A DNA stretch of 64,000 nt from Asticcacaulis sp. AC460 (GTDB lineage: Bacteria; Pseudomonadota; Alphaproteobacteria; Caulobacterales; Caulobacteraceae): NCBI RefSeq assembly GCF_000495795.1, contig NZ_AWGD01000025.1, positions 62,001-126,000 of the forward strand, in the 5' to 3' direction. A program made the translations under genes and the position numbers. A model generated the notes under the pieces. The model saw only the letters and a list, made by a program, of their open reading frames with translations, made no database searches and had not been told where the DNA came from. This document shows positions 48,101 to 55,490 of this stretch, one piece after another. Numbering within the stretch: the first letter of the stretch is position 1; each line of letters starts with the position of its first letter.

Positions 48101-50753
48101 CGAAGGCAATGGCGGCAACGACTATATCATGGGCATAGCCGGCAACGACACGATCAATGGTGGCAACGGCAACGACACTATCAATGCCGGCGAGCTTTCC
48201 AATGGTACCGATTCCGTCGATGGCGGCGCCGGCAATGACGTCATCACCTCATCGGGTTCGGGCACCTACACCGGGGGTACGGGCGGCGACTATATGTATG
48301 CCGGTCTGGGGCCCAGCGAAACCCTGGACGGCGGCAGCGGCACCGACACCATCGACACGACCCTGTGGAGCGGCAATTACGTGCTCGACATGATCACCGG
48401 TGTCACCAACTATAGCCCGGAATCCTACATCAACTTCGAAAACGCGGTGACTGGTGCTGGCAATGACACGGTTTCCGGCACCAATGTGGCCAACCGGATC
48501 GCCACCGGCGACGGTAATGACTGGCTGGACGGCCTGGGCGGGCTGGATACCCTGGTCGGCGGACTGGGCGATGATACCTATGTCGTCAATGCCGGCGCCG
48601 ATGTGGTGACCGAAGCCAGCGGCGAGGGTAATGACCTGGTCTATTCGACGGCGACCTATTCCCTGGCCGGCACGTCGGTCGAAGCCTTGGCGCTGCTGGG
48701 CGTCGCCAATCTCAGCGGCACCGGCAACGGCCTGGCCAACACCCTGTACGGCAACATCGGCAACAACAACCTGGATGGCGGGGCAGGCAACGACACCTTC
48801 TACGGCGGGGCCGGTAACGACACCTATGTCGTCAACGCCATCGGCGATACGGTGGTTGAAAATGCCGGCGAGGGCATCGACGTGGTCGAAGCCGGCGCGA
48901 CCTATACCCTGTCGGCCGAGGTCGAGAACCTGACCCTGACCGGCACCGGCAATATCAACGGCACCGGCAACGCCCTGGGCAATGTCATCACCGGCAATAC
49001 CGGCAACAACGCCCTGGCCGGCGGGCTGGGCGACGACACCTACTACGTTCAGACGGGCGACAGCGTCGTCGAGGCCAATGGCGAGGGCACGGATACCGTC
49101 AACGCAGCGATAACCTGGTCGCTGGCCGGCAGCTATGCCGAGAACCTCAACCTGACCGGCGTGGCCAATATCAATGGTACCGGCAACGGCCTGGCCAATA
49201 TCATCGTGGGCAATGCGGGCACGAACGCCATTGTCGGCGGCGCCGGCCACGACGTCCTGGACGGCGGGGCAGGGGCGGATACCCTGACCGGAAATACCGG
49301 CAACGACACCTACTATGTCGACGATGCCGGCGACAGTGTCATCGAAGCCAATGGCGAAGGGACCGAGGACACTATCTATTCGTCGGTTACCTACAGCCTC
49401 TCCGGGCGTTATATCGAAAGTCTGCTGCTGACCGGTAGTGCCAATATCAACGGCACGGGCAACAGCCTGGGCCAGACCCTCATCGGCAACAGCGGCAACA
49501 ATACCCTGACGGCCCTTGGCGGCAATGACTACCTCGATGGCGGCGCCGGTGGCGCGGATACGCTGATCGGCGGCACCGGCGATGACACCTATGTTTACGG
49601 TGCCGGCGATACGCTGACCGAGGCTGCCGGCGAAGGCACCGACACCGTGCGTTCGGCCATTACGGCGACGCTTGGGGCGGAACTGGAGGTCCTGGAACTG
49701 ACGGGCGCTGCCAATATCAACGGCACCGGCAACGCCTTGGACAACAAGCTCTACGGCAATGCGGGCGACAATCTGCTGACGGGCGGCGCAGGTAACGACA
49801 GCTTCTATATCCAGAATGTCGGCGATAATGTCTCCGAAGCCGTCGGTGGCGGCACCGACAGCATCTTCTCGTCGGTGACCTATAGCTTGGCCGGTAAGCA
49901 GGTCGAAAACCTGACGCTGGTGGATGCAGCAGCCATTAACGGCACCGGCAATGGCCTCGCTAACGTCCTGACCGGCAACAGCGCGGTTAATACGCTGGAT
50001 GGCGGGAGCGGCAATGACCGTCTCGACGGTGGTGCCAGCGCTGACAACCTGATCGGCGGCACTGGCGGCGACACCTATGTCGTCGACGATGCCGGTGATG
50101 CAATCACCGAACTGGCCGGCGGCGGCGCCGACCTGGTCGAGGCCTGGACGACCTACACCCTGGCCGCCGAAGTCGAAAACCTGACCCTGATGGGGTCCTT
50201 CGCCATCAGCGGCACGGGCAACGGGCTCAACAACGTCCTGACCGGCAATACCAACACCAATACCCTGGCCGGCGGCCTGGGCAACGATACCTACTATGTC
50301 CAGAATACCGGCGATAACGTGGTGGAACTGGCGGGCGAGGGCACGGACACCATCTATTCGACGGTGACCTATTCGCTGGCTGGCCGCTATGCCGAAGCCA
50401 TCATCCTGACGGGTTCAGCCAATGTCAACGCCACCGGCAATTCGCTGACCAACAGCCTGACCGGCAATGACGGCAACAACACGCTGAACGGCAAGGGCGG
50501 GGCTGACAACCTCACCGGCGGGCTGGGCAGCGACCTGTTCCTGTTCGAAACCGCCAGCGGCGCCGACACGGTCACCGACTTCTCGGCGGCCCAGAACGAC
50601 ACCGTCAACATCAACGCCTATACGGCCGGTGTTACCAACACCAGCCTGGTCAGCCAGAGCGGCGCCAATGTCGTGATCAACCTGGGCGGCGGCAACATCA
50701 TCACGGTGCTGAGCGCGACCCAGGCCGACGTTCTGGCCCACATCGTCTGGTAA
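45174..50753 (+). CDS. RTX M10 (serralysin-like) metalloprotease, paralog 5 (largest)
   Basis: 1859 residues from the ATG at 45174, preceded by AAGGGTGC; the open frame to 45132 is not homologous. Opening MRVRFGLDFDGAG. The linker is longer than in the other paralogs and has a Gly/Thr/Tyr-rich low-complexity patch (DYTGSTYTGAGYTGHMSG). Protease domain with HEIGHALGLKHGH (first His at 272) and SLMTYRS (Met322). The RTX part has four FEN-type modules but nine ENLxLxG...GTGN-type modules, so its extra length comes from expansion of the second kind. It ends ITVLSATQADVLAHIVW. A perfect terminator follows. Confidence 0.93.
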   Translation: MRVRFGLDFDGAGQASGLNSSASALAVSASATPALAAPEAANFALTAPKLASDGLAAGLGAGPADTYIGRGAAAASTPAEGASHSGDYTGSTYTGAGYTGHMSGAGSGGGGVNGSSGAGQTQRISQYYDSGQGRYEFSGNQDIDAVLIGSKWTSTSLTFSFPTSGSFYQTPYYDSGYLTNHVVFNAAQQTAVRYALGLIYGYTLLSFTEVAESNTVHANLRFSQTTDSSLGSAEGNFPGSDSWDGDVWFGQTGQPFYLTPQIGNWGQATIMHEIGHALGLKHGHSDYTSFDLSPGGYVDGPGPRYGSAALDAAHDSWAYSLMTYRSASGYASDFQGDQFNQPQTYMQNDIAALQYLYGAWFGYNSGNTTYTFSSTTGEMFVNGVGQGTPTLNAGLGKIFRTIWDGNGIDTYDFSNFTGNQSINLGAGAWSTMNTAQLVDLRPLDGGVNVAGPGNIANALLYNNDTRSLIENANGGSGNDTIYGNQAGNTLDGNGGNDYLSASTGNDTMYGDVGNDTLDGWTDNDVGYGEGGDDYLLGYTGNDTLDGGLGNDALYGEDGNDYLEGYLGNDTLSGSTGNDSYVVRDAGDVVTEAADSGTDLVWAEVSYTLGANVENLNLFGFGAINGTGNSLNNIINGNDYNNVLIGGGGTDTINGGAGDDVVYSTGFGIFSGGTGNDTVWIANGFPETLDGNDGIDLLEASTATFDYVINMVTGVTNFATESFVNFENLNSGLGNDSLTGTGGANSITGGAGNDTIIGNGGTDTILGGAGNDSIQSSGYGEYYGGIGDDTLAVGNGYPELLDGGDGIDLLSAVVTFDYAINLVTGVTNFVTESYINFENLYTGSGNDTLVGTVAGNIVDAGSGNDDIDGNGGADTIFGGAGNDFLHSSANGTANWYGGDGNDTVTGIFSYSSYIDAGADVDTLDFAYITGGIPPISFDLTLGTYTDGSGTLTLLNFENYLGQGAAETIGGTDGANWIEGNGGNDYIMGIAGNDTINGGNGNDTINAGELSNGTDSVDGGAGNDVITSSGSGTYTGGTGGDYMYAGLGPSETLDGGSGTDTIDTTLWSGNYVLDMITGVTNYSPESYINFENAVTGAGNDTVSGTNVANRIATGDGNDWLDGLGGLDTLVGGLGDDTYVVNAGADVVTEASGEGNDLVYSTATYSLAGTSVEALALLGVANLSGTGNGLANTLYGNIGNNNLDGGAGNDTFYGGAGNDTYVVNAIGDTVVENAGEGIDVVEAGATYTLSAEVENLTLTGTGNINGTGNALGNVITGNTGNNALAGGLGDDTYYVQTGDSVVEANGEGTDTVNAAITWSLAGSYAENLNLTGVANINGTGNGLANIIVGNAGTNAIVGGAGHDVLDGGAGADTLTGNTGNDTYYVDDAGDSVIEANGEGTEDTIYSSVTYSLSGRYIESLLLTGSANINGTGNSLGQTLIGNSGNNTLTALGGNDYLDGGAGGADTLIGGTGDDTYVYGAGDTLTEAAGEGTDTVRSAITATLGAELEVLELTGAANINGTGNALDNKLYGNAGDNLLTGGAGNDSFYIQNVGDNVSEAVGGGTDSIFSSVTYSLAGKQVENLTLVDAAAINGTGNGLANVLTGNSAVNTLDGGSGNDRLDGGASADNLIGGTGGDTYVVDDAGDAITELAGGGADLVEAWTTYTLAAEVENLTLMGSFAISGTGNGLNNVLTGNTNTNTLAGGLGNDTYYVQNTGDNVVELAGEGTDTIYSTVTYSLAGRYAEAIILTGSANVNATGNSLTNSLTGNDGNNTLNGKGGADNLTGGLGSDLFLFETASGADTVTDFSAAQNDTVNINAYTAGVTNTSLVSQSGANVVINLGGGNIITVLSATQADVLAHIVW

Positions 50754-50778
50754 ATTCCTGCCTGCGGTAAACCTGAAG

Positions 50779-50806
50779 CGGCCCTGGTAACAGGGCCGTT
50801 TTTTTT
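50779..50806 (+). terminator. Rho-independent terminator of RTX protease gene 5
   Basis: CGGCCCTG (50779-50786) and CAGGGCCG (50791-50798) form a perfect stem with loop GTAA, followed by eight T. It closes the protease array. Confidence 0.95.
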
Positions 50807-50934
50807 GCCTGTACATGTGTACGTCAGGGCGGACATTTTGTGTCTATTTTGAAATAAGTGTAAATATAACAATATGTTAAGGTGTGGTGCCAATCCTCAG
50901 GCCCGGGCGGGCTAATCGTCATGAGGATGTGGTT

Positions 50935-51525
50935 ATGAATATCAATACCAATCAATGGGCGACCAGCGGTATGGGAGCGACGTCGTCGTTCCGGCAAACG
51001 CAGTCGCAGAGTGGCGCCGGTGAGGCGCCGTCGGGTCCCAAGGGGCCACCGCCGTCGGGGCCGCCGCCGTCCGAGGGGATGTCCATGTCGGACGAGACCC
51101 TGGCCGGCCTGGTCGGCGTCCAGCAGGCGCAAGGTCAGGGCTTCACGCCGCCGGCCTTCGAGGACATCGATACCGACGGCGACGGTGGCATCAGCCAGAC
51201 CGAAATGCAGGCCTTCGGTCAGACCCGGCATGCCGACGAGACCACCGAAAAGGCCGATGCCCTGTTCTCGGAGATGGATGAGGACGGCGACGGCACGGTA
51301 ACGGCGCAGGAAAAGACGGCCTTCGACGAGACCCGTGGTCCCGGCAAGGCTCCCCCGCCCGGCAGTGCGCCGCCGGAGGCGACGGCGTCCGAAAGCGACA
51401 GCACGGACTCGTCGGCCAAGCTGGCGGTGCTGATGCAGGAACTGATGACGGCACTGGAAGCCTATTCCGGCACGGCGGCATCAACCGAGACAGCCACGAC
51501 GACGACCACCTCCGTCGCCGCCTAA
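50935..51525 (+). CDS. EF-hand calcium-binding protein, Pro/Ser/Thr-rich
   Basis: 196 residues from the ATG at 50935 with GAGGATG before it; an open frame to 50884 has no ribosome site. Two canonical EF-hand loops are visible: residues 79-90 (DTDGDGGISQTE, with Asp at 1, 3 and 5 and Glu at 12) preceded by IDT, and residues 115-126 (DEDGDGTVTAQE). The N-terminal third is Gly/Pro/Ser-rich and the C-terminus Ser/Thr-rich. There is no signal peptide, so it is cytoplasmic or exported by an unusual route. It follows the RTX array and ends convergently with the autotransporter gene. Confidence 0.85.
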   Translation: MNINTNQWATSGMGATSSFRQTQSQSGAGEAPSGPKGPPPSGPPPSEGMSMSDETLAGLVGVQQAQGQGFTPPAFEDIDTDGDGGISQTEMQAFGQTRHADETTEKADALFSEMDEDGDGTVTAQEKTAFDETRGPGKAPPPGSAPPEATASESDSTDSSAKLAVLMQELMTALEAYSGTAASTETATTTTTSVAA

Positions 51526-51532
51526 ACCAAGC

Positions 51533-51553
51533 CGGCGGGCAGAAAGCCCGCCG
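51533..51553. terminator. Hairpin between convergent genes
   Basis: CGGCGGGC (51533-51540) pairs with GCCCGCCG (51546-51553) around loop AGAAA. It lies in the 38 bases between the EF-hand and autotransporter stops and may serve both strands; no long T-run. Confidence 0.55.
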
Positions 51554-51563
51554 AACCGCGTTT

Positions 51564-54500
51564 TCAGAACTGGAACCGTGTCCGCAGCGCGATCGAGGCG
51601 TTGTCGTAGGCTTCCAGCTTTTCATACTGGGCTTCGATGCCGATATGGCTGTAGTCGCCATCGTGCGAGATCCGGAACCCGGCTACTGGACCGCCGCCTT
51701 CCAGATTACCGCTGCTCAACGCGAAACTGTCGCCGCCATTGAAATTGGCCACCGTGTCGGACAGGGTGGCGCTGATGTTCTGACGATAGCCCAACCAGAT
51801 TTCCGGCCGGAACATGCCGCTGCCGAAGCCGGCGCGCAGTTGCGCCGTGGTGCTGAGCAGGTGGCCGTCACGCGCGCCGATGGTGAGGTCGAAACTGCCG
51901 CCGCCGCCGCTTTCGGTGCGGCCGTTTTCGCTCAGGCCGTAATAGTCGACCAGCCATTCCGGGGTGAAGACCAGCCGGCCGGCCTTGATGCCGTAACTGA
52001 CCCCGGCGCCGGCGCTCTGCGACCAGCCGGTCCAGCGCGCCTTCGAGGTATGGACCACATAGGTGCTCAGCAGGTTGCGGGTACTTTCGAGCTGGACGTA
52101 GCCGGCGCCGGCATGGGCCCAGGCCTTCATGGCCCCCAGGCGCAGCCGCCAGTAGCCGCCCAGGGTCAGGTCCGAAGCCGCGCCGGCCTCGTTATAGATG
52201 GCGTAGGAATCCGCCGGGGTCGATGCGGTCAGGGACAGATAGACCCCGACCATCTGGTTGCCGTACAGTTCGCGTTCGCGGCCACCGGCAAAGTTGATGG
52301 TGGTGGCCTTGAAGCCGGCCGTGTCGCCGCTGTCGCGGCTGGTGCTGTAGCCGAACTGCTGCAGCCAGTACTGGCCGCCGTCATTATCCGGAATGACGGT
52401 GAGGGCGCTTAAGGACCGGTTGACCGACTGGCTGCCCAGCGACAAGCTGAGCAGGTTCTCGCCGGAATAGTCAGGCAGGTACTGGTTGTAGACCTGATCG
52501 AAGCCGGCCTTGGTGGTTTCGCTCAGCAGGGTGGCCTGGGCGCCCGTATCTTCGCCCAATGCCGTCAGCACCGGCATCAGGGCGGCGTACTGGTTGTCGG
52601 AATAGCCGGCCTCGGCCTGGGTCTTGAGGCGGAAATTGGCCGACAGTTCGGTTGCCGTATCGTTCAGTTCCAGATCGGCATGATAGAGGTAGGGCACATA
52701 GCCGTCGCGGGTCGAGGCCTCGATATCGCCGAGGTCGATGCTGGCCGAGGTCAGGAGGCTGAACGACATCGGCGTGGTGATCAGCTCATCCAGGCTCAGA
52801 TTCAGGGTGGCGCCGTCGTCGAACACCGACGCGCCGCTGTTGACCAGGGGCGCCACCGATGGATTGTCGGTGTCCAGGCTAAGACTCAGTATGCTGTCGC
52901 CGTCGACATGCAGGCTGCTCAGGTTTGCATGGGTCCCGGAATATAGGATGGCGGCGCTGCCTCCGGTCAGGGCGAGGGCGATGTCGCCTGACGAGGTCAG
53001 GTTACCGGCATAGGCGGCTTCGTCGCTTAGGGAGAAGTTGCCGGTGCCCTGACCAAAATCGATATCGCCGAGTATGCTGCCGCCCGACGAGGTGATGATG
53101 TCATGGCCCGACCCCAGCAGAATCCGGCCCTGGATATAGGGGGCGGCAATGTCGTCGTCGTCGGGGGCGTTGTCGGTCTGGGTCAGGGTCAGGCCGACCG
53201 TATTGTACCGGGCGTCGATCGCCGTGGCCAATCCGGTAATCGTGTCCGCCGTACCGTCGCCATCGTCGTCGGTGGCGGTGATGCTGGCGGCAATGCTGCC
53301 GCTGTTGTCGATGCGGGTCAGGGTGTTGGAGCGGTCTTCGATAACCGTCGCATTGGCCGTCGACCCCGTTGCGGTTGCGGTTACCGCCGCCGTCTCGCTG
53401 ATAGTGATGACCGGCAGGTCGGCACCCGAGGCGATGGCTATGGCCTTGCCCGTCTTGCCGCCGCCTATGGTCGTGTACACGTCTTCGCCGTCGACCTCCT
53501 CGGACGTCGTGACCGTCGTCGTGGAGCCGATGATCGAACCGCCGATGTCCAGGCGTGGTGTCGAGGCCCCGGATTCGAACGACAGGGCGGTACCGTCGGC
53601 GGCGTAGGCATAGCTGGTCAGGCTGCCGTCGACCGAGACGCCGTTTTCGATGGACACGGCGTGGCCCATACCGCCGATCTGGACCGCCCGGGTGTCGACG
53701 CCGTCGAATATACCGTAGGTGGCGATCGAGCCGCGGATCAGCAGGCCATAGTTGACGGCGGGCGGGTCGATGGCGGTATCGGCATAGGTCACGCCCCCGA
53801 TGGTGATAGCCTTGTCGGCCGAGCCCAGGCGGAAGGCCGGGGCGCCGCCATACAGGACCAGAGCGGCGGTGGACTGCTCTGAATCGGTCAGGCCGTCGCC
53901 GTCCTCATCGGTGTTGTCGTCATCCTCGCTGCCCGGAGCGGCGCCGAACAGGATGCCGTTGGCGACATTGCCCGACACGCTGATCAGCGGCCCGGACTGC
54001 AGCAGGTTGAGCTCGGGATCCAGGCCGTCCAAGATGTCCTGGTCCGGTCGATAGGTGAGGGAATAGGCCGAGCCGGTAAAATTGCCGTCCAGGATCAGCG
54101 CGCCGCCGATGTCGCCGTTCAGCGTGACGGCGGAACTGTCCCTGCCGTAGGCGCCGACCGATCCGCTGAGATAGACGTCGCCGCTGACCGCCCGGTCGAG
54201 CGCTATGCCGGTCGTCTGGTCGCCTATGACGGACACGGCGCCGTCGAAGCTGAAATCGCCGTCGATGGCGTTTTCGAAGCGGATGCCATACGACTGGTTG
54301 CCCTCGACGGTGATGGAACTGGTGTCGGAGATGGTGACGTCGCCGGTGAAGGGCGACGTGCCTGTCGAGCGGATGCCGTAGCGGCCGGTGCCTTCCGCGA
54401 ACGGCGCATCGGTGACGTCGTCGTCGGTGGTGTCCTCGGCGTCGAAATCGTCGGTGACCGAAATGTCGCCGTCGATTGTCACGGCCTGGGTACGGCCAGG

Positions 54501-54767
54501 GACGTCGGTGATCAGGATGCCTGTGCTGTTCGACGCGCCGTCGGTCATGTCGATCGTGCCGGCGAAATCGAGGACATTGTCGCTGTCGAGCGTGATCGCG
54601 CTGCCTTCGGTCAGGGTGATGGAACCGTCGGGGGTTACGGTGGTGTCGCCGGTGGTGCTGGTTTTAACGGGGGCCGTGGTGGCGGTGGAGATCGAGGTCG
54701 CCGCGAGGCTGGGCGTGGCCAGGACGAGGCCAAGGCCGGTCGCGGCGAGAAGGGCGTGTCTGCGCAT
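51564..54767 (-). CDS. Autotransporter (type Va) with beta-barrel translocator
   Basis: 1067 residues. The N-terminus MRRHALLAATGLGLVLATPSLA is a Sec signal peptide written here in full as seen, cleaved after ALA-like positions. The passenger, to about residue 780, is Thr/Asp/Gly-rich with beta-helix-like repeats (AVTLNGDIGGALILDGNFTG). It has Asp-rich loops that look calcium-binding (DEDGDGLTD). The final 280 residues (from about WLQQFGYSTSRDSGD) alternate aromatic and Gly residues and end with Phe (ASIALRTRFQF), the outer-membrane barrel signature. The passenger is displayed or released at the cell surface; its function is unknown. Confidence 0.9.
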   Translation of the reverse strand: MRRHALLAATGLGLVLATPSLAATSISTATTAPVKTSTTGDTTVTPDGSITLTEGSAITLDSDNVLDFAGTIDMTDGASNSTGILITDVPGRTQAVTIDGDISVTDDFDAEDTTDDDVTDAPFAEGTGRYGIRSTGTSPFTGDVTISDTSSITVEGNQSYGIRFENAIDGDFSFDGAVSVIGDQTTGIALDRAVSGDVYLSGSVGAYGRDSSAVTLNGDIGGALILDGNFTGSAYSLTYRPDQDILDGLDPELNLLQSGPLISVSGNVANGILFGAAPGSEDDDNTDEDGDGLTDSEQSTAALVLYGGAPAFRLGSADKAITIGGVTYADTAIDPPAVNYGLLIRGSIATYGIFDGVDTRAVQIGGMGHAVSIENGVSVDGSLTSYAYAADGTALSFESGASTPRLDIGGSIIGSTTTVTTSEEVDGEDVYTTIGGGKTGKAIAIASGADLPVITISETAAVTATATGSTANATVIEDRSNTLTRIDNSGSIAASITATDDDGDGTADTITGLATAIDARYNTVGLTLTQTDNAPDDDDIAAPYIQGRILLGSGHDIITSSGGSILGDIDFGQGTGNFSLSDEAAYAGNLTSSGDIALALTGGSAAILYSGTHANLSSLHVDGDSILSLSLDTDNPSVAPLVNSGASVFDDGATLNLSLDELITTPMSFSLLTSASIDLGDIEASTRDGYVPYLYHADLELNDTATELSANFRLKTQAEAGYSDNQYAALMPVLTALGEDTGAQATLLSETTKAGFDQVYNQYLPDYSGENLLSLSLGSQSVNRSLSALTVIPDNDGGQYWLQQFGYSTSRDSGDTAGFKATTINFAGGRERELYGNQMVGVYLSLTASTPADSYAIYNEAGAASDLTLGGYWRLRLGAMKAWAHAGAGYVQLESTRNLLSTYVVHTSKARWTGWSQSAGAGVSYGIKAGRLVFTPEWLVDYYGLSENGRTESGGGGSFDLTIGARDGHLLSTTAQLRAGFGSGMFRPEIWLGYRQNISATLSDTVANFNGGDSFALSSGNLEGGGPVAGFRISHDGDYSHIGIEAQYEKLEAYDNASIALRTRFQF

Positions 54768-54866
54768 GGAGGATCCTGCAACTGAGGCGTTGTGGCGTCA
54801 GTTGTACGGATCGCCTTGACGGCAATGAGACGGCAAAACTTCGGGATTGTTACTGAGTGACGAAGG

Positions 54867-54881
54867 TGAAACTATGTTTCA
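54867..54881. promoter_or_regulatory. Palindrome TGAAAC-TAT-GTTTCA
   Basis: Perfect 6+3+6 palindrome in the 195-base region between the autotransporter start (54767) and the next stop (54962), about 100 bases before the autotransporter ATG. It fits an operator half-site pair; the regulator is unknown. Confidence 0.4.
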
Positions 54882-54962
54882 GGATTGTCGGTGTAGGTGG
54901 TGGATTCGGGCCGCAAGATGTCTCGGCAACTGGAAACCGCCGCTTCGCAGTTTTTTCGGACT

Positions 54963-55322
54963 TTAGCTATACACCTTCGGATAGCCGGGGCGGTTGGCGC
55001 CGTAAGGGCCATAGGCGCCTGAGCGCGATGCCTGATAGTGCGGCTGCGGATAGCCGGCGCGGTCGCCGTAGCGATAGGCCGGGGGGAGGGCCGGGTTGCG
55101 CCAGCCGTCCGCGCGGACCGGCGCCGCCGGCTCGGTCACGCCACCTTCCGACGCGTCGGCCAACGGACGTTCGAACAGGTCGGGCTGGTCGGCGGACGGA
55201 AGTTGATCTGCCAAAGAAGGACTCTGGGAACTGGACATGGAACGCATCCGCTGGGTGGGTGACTGAGCCCATTGATAGGGCTGAGTCGCGGCGTCTGGCG
55301 ATGCCGCCGCGACGGAATTCAT
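54963..55322 (-). CDS. Small Tyr/Pro-rich protein of unknown function
   Basis: 119 residues from the ATG at 55322; a TTG five codons earlier is possible. The N-terminus is polar (SSSQSPSLADQLPSADQ). The last 40 residues are rich in Tyr, Pro, Gly and Arg in short spaced repeats (GYPQPHYQ, AYGPYGANRPGYPK). No signal peptide or known domain is recognised. The biased C-terminal composition argues for this frame over an overlapping frame on the same strand (54967-55272). It shares a divergent control region with the GntR-type gene. Confidence 0.5.
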   Translation of the reverse strand: MNSVAAASPDAATQPYQWAQSPTQRMRSMSSSQSPSLADQLPSADQPDLFERPLADASEGGVTEPAAPVRADGWRNPALPPAYRYGDRAGYPQPHYQASRSGAYGPYGANRPGYPKVYS

Positions 55323-55339
55323 GTGGATAGACACCAAGG

Positions 55340-55364
55340 TTTTGTTAGCGCTATCATAACAAAA
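55340..55364. promoter_or_regulatory. LacI-type operator-like box within a larger palindrome
   Basis: TTTTGTTA (55340-55347) and TAACAAAA (55357-55364) form outer arms. The overlapping box TGTTAGCGCTATCA (55343-55356) has a perfect TAGCGCTA core and TG...CA ends, close to the xylose boxes of Caulobacter and Xanthomonas, which bind LacI-family XylR. It lies between the divergent 54963-55322 and 55491-56189 genes. No LacI-family gene is in the window. Confidence 0.5.
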
Positions 55365-55411
55365 TCAAGCACTTGCCCCGTGCCTGAGAGGGTTGCATTT
55401 TTTGTTGTGAC

Positions 55412-55430
55412 AATTGAAAAATTTTCAATT
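55412..55430. promoter_or_regulatory. 19-bp AT-rich palindrome AATTGAAAA-A-TTTTCAATT
   Basis: Perfect 9+1+9 palindrome centred 70 bases before the ATG of the GntR-type gene. This position suits autoregulation by that regulator, which as a FadR-type dimer would bind a short symmetric site. Confidence 0.5.
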
Positions 55431-55490
55431 AAATTAAGGGTATAGCGACACGAAACACCGCGCGCCAAAGCGCGGGAATGGGGAGAGATC

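Noticed and set aside
26782-50753. Gly-Asp repeats considered as a CRISPR or DNA tandem-repeat array
   Set aside because: The periodicity is in the protein code (nonapeptide RTX), the DNA copies vary, and the frame is open throughout.
54967-55272. Alternative same-strand frame overlapping the Tyr/Pro-rich small gene
   Set aside because: Arg/Pro/Ala-rich shadow composition; the other frame has a more ordered repetitive C-terminus and a better ATG, though confidence is limited.
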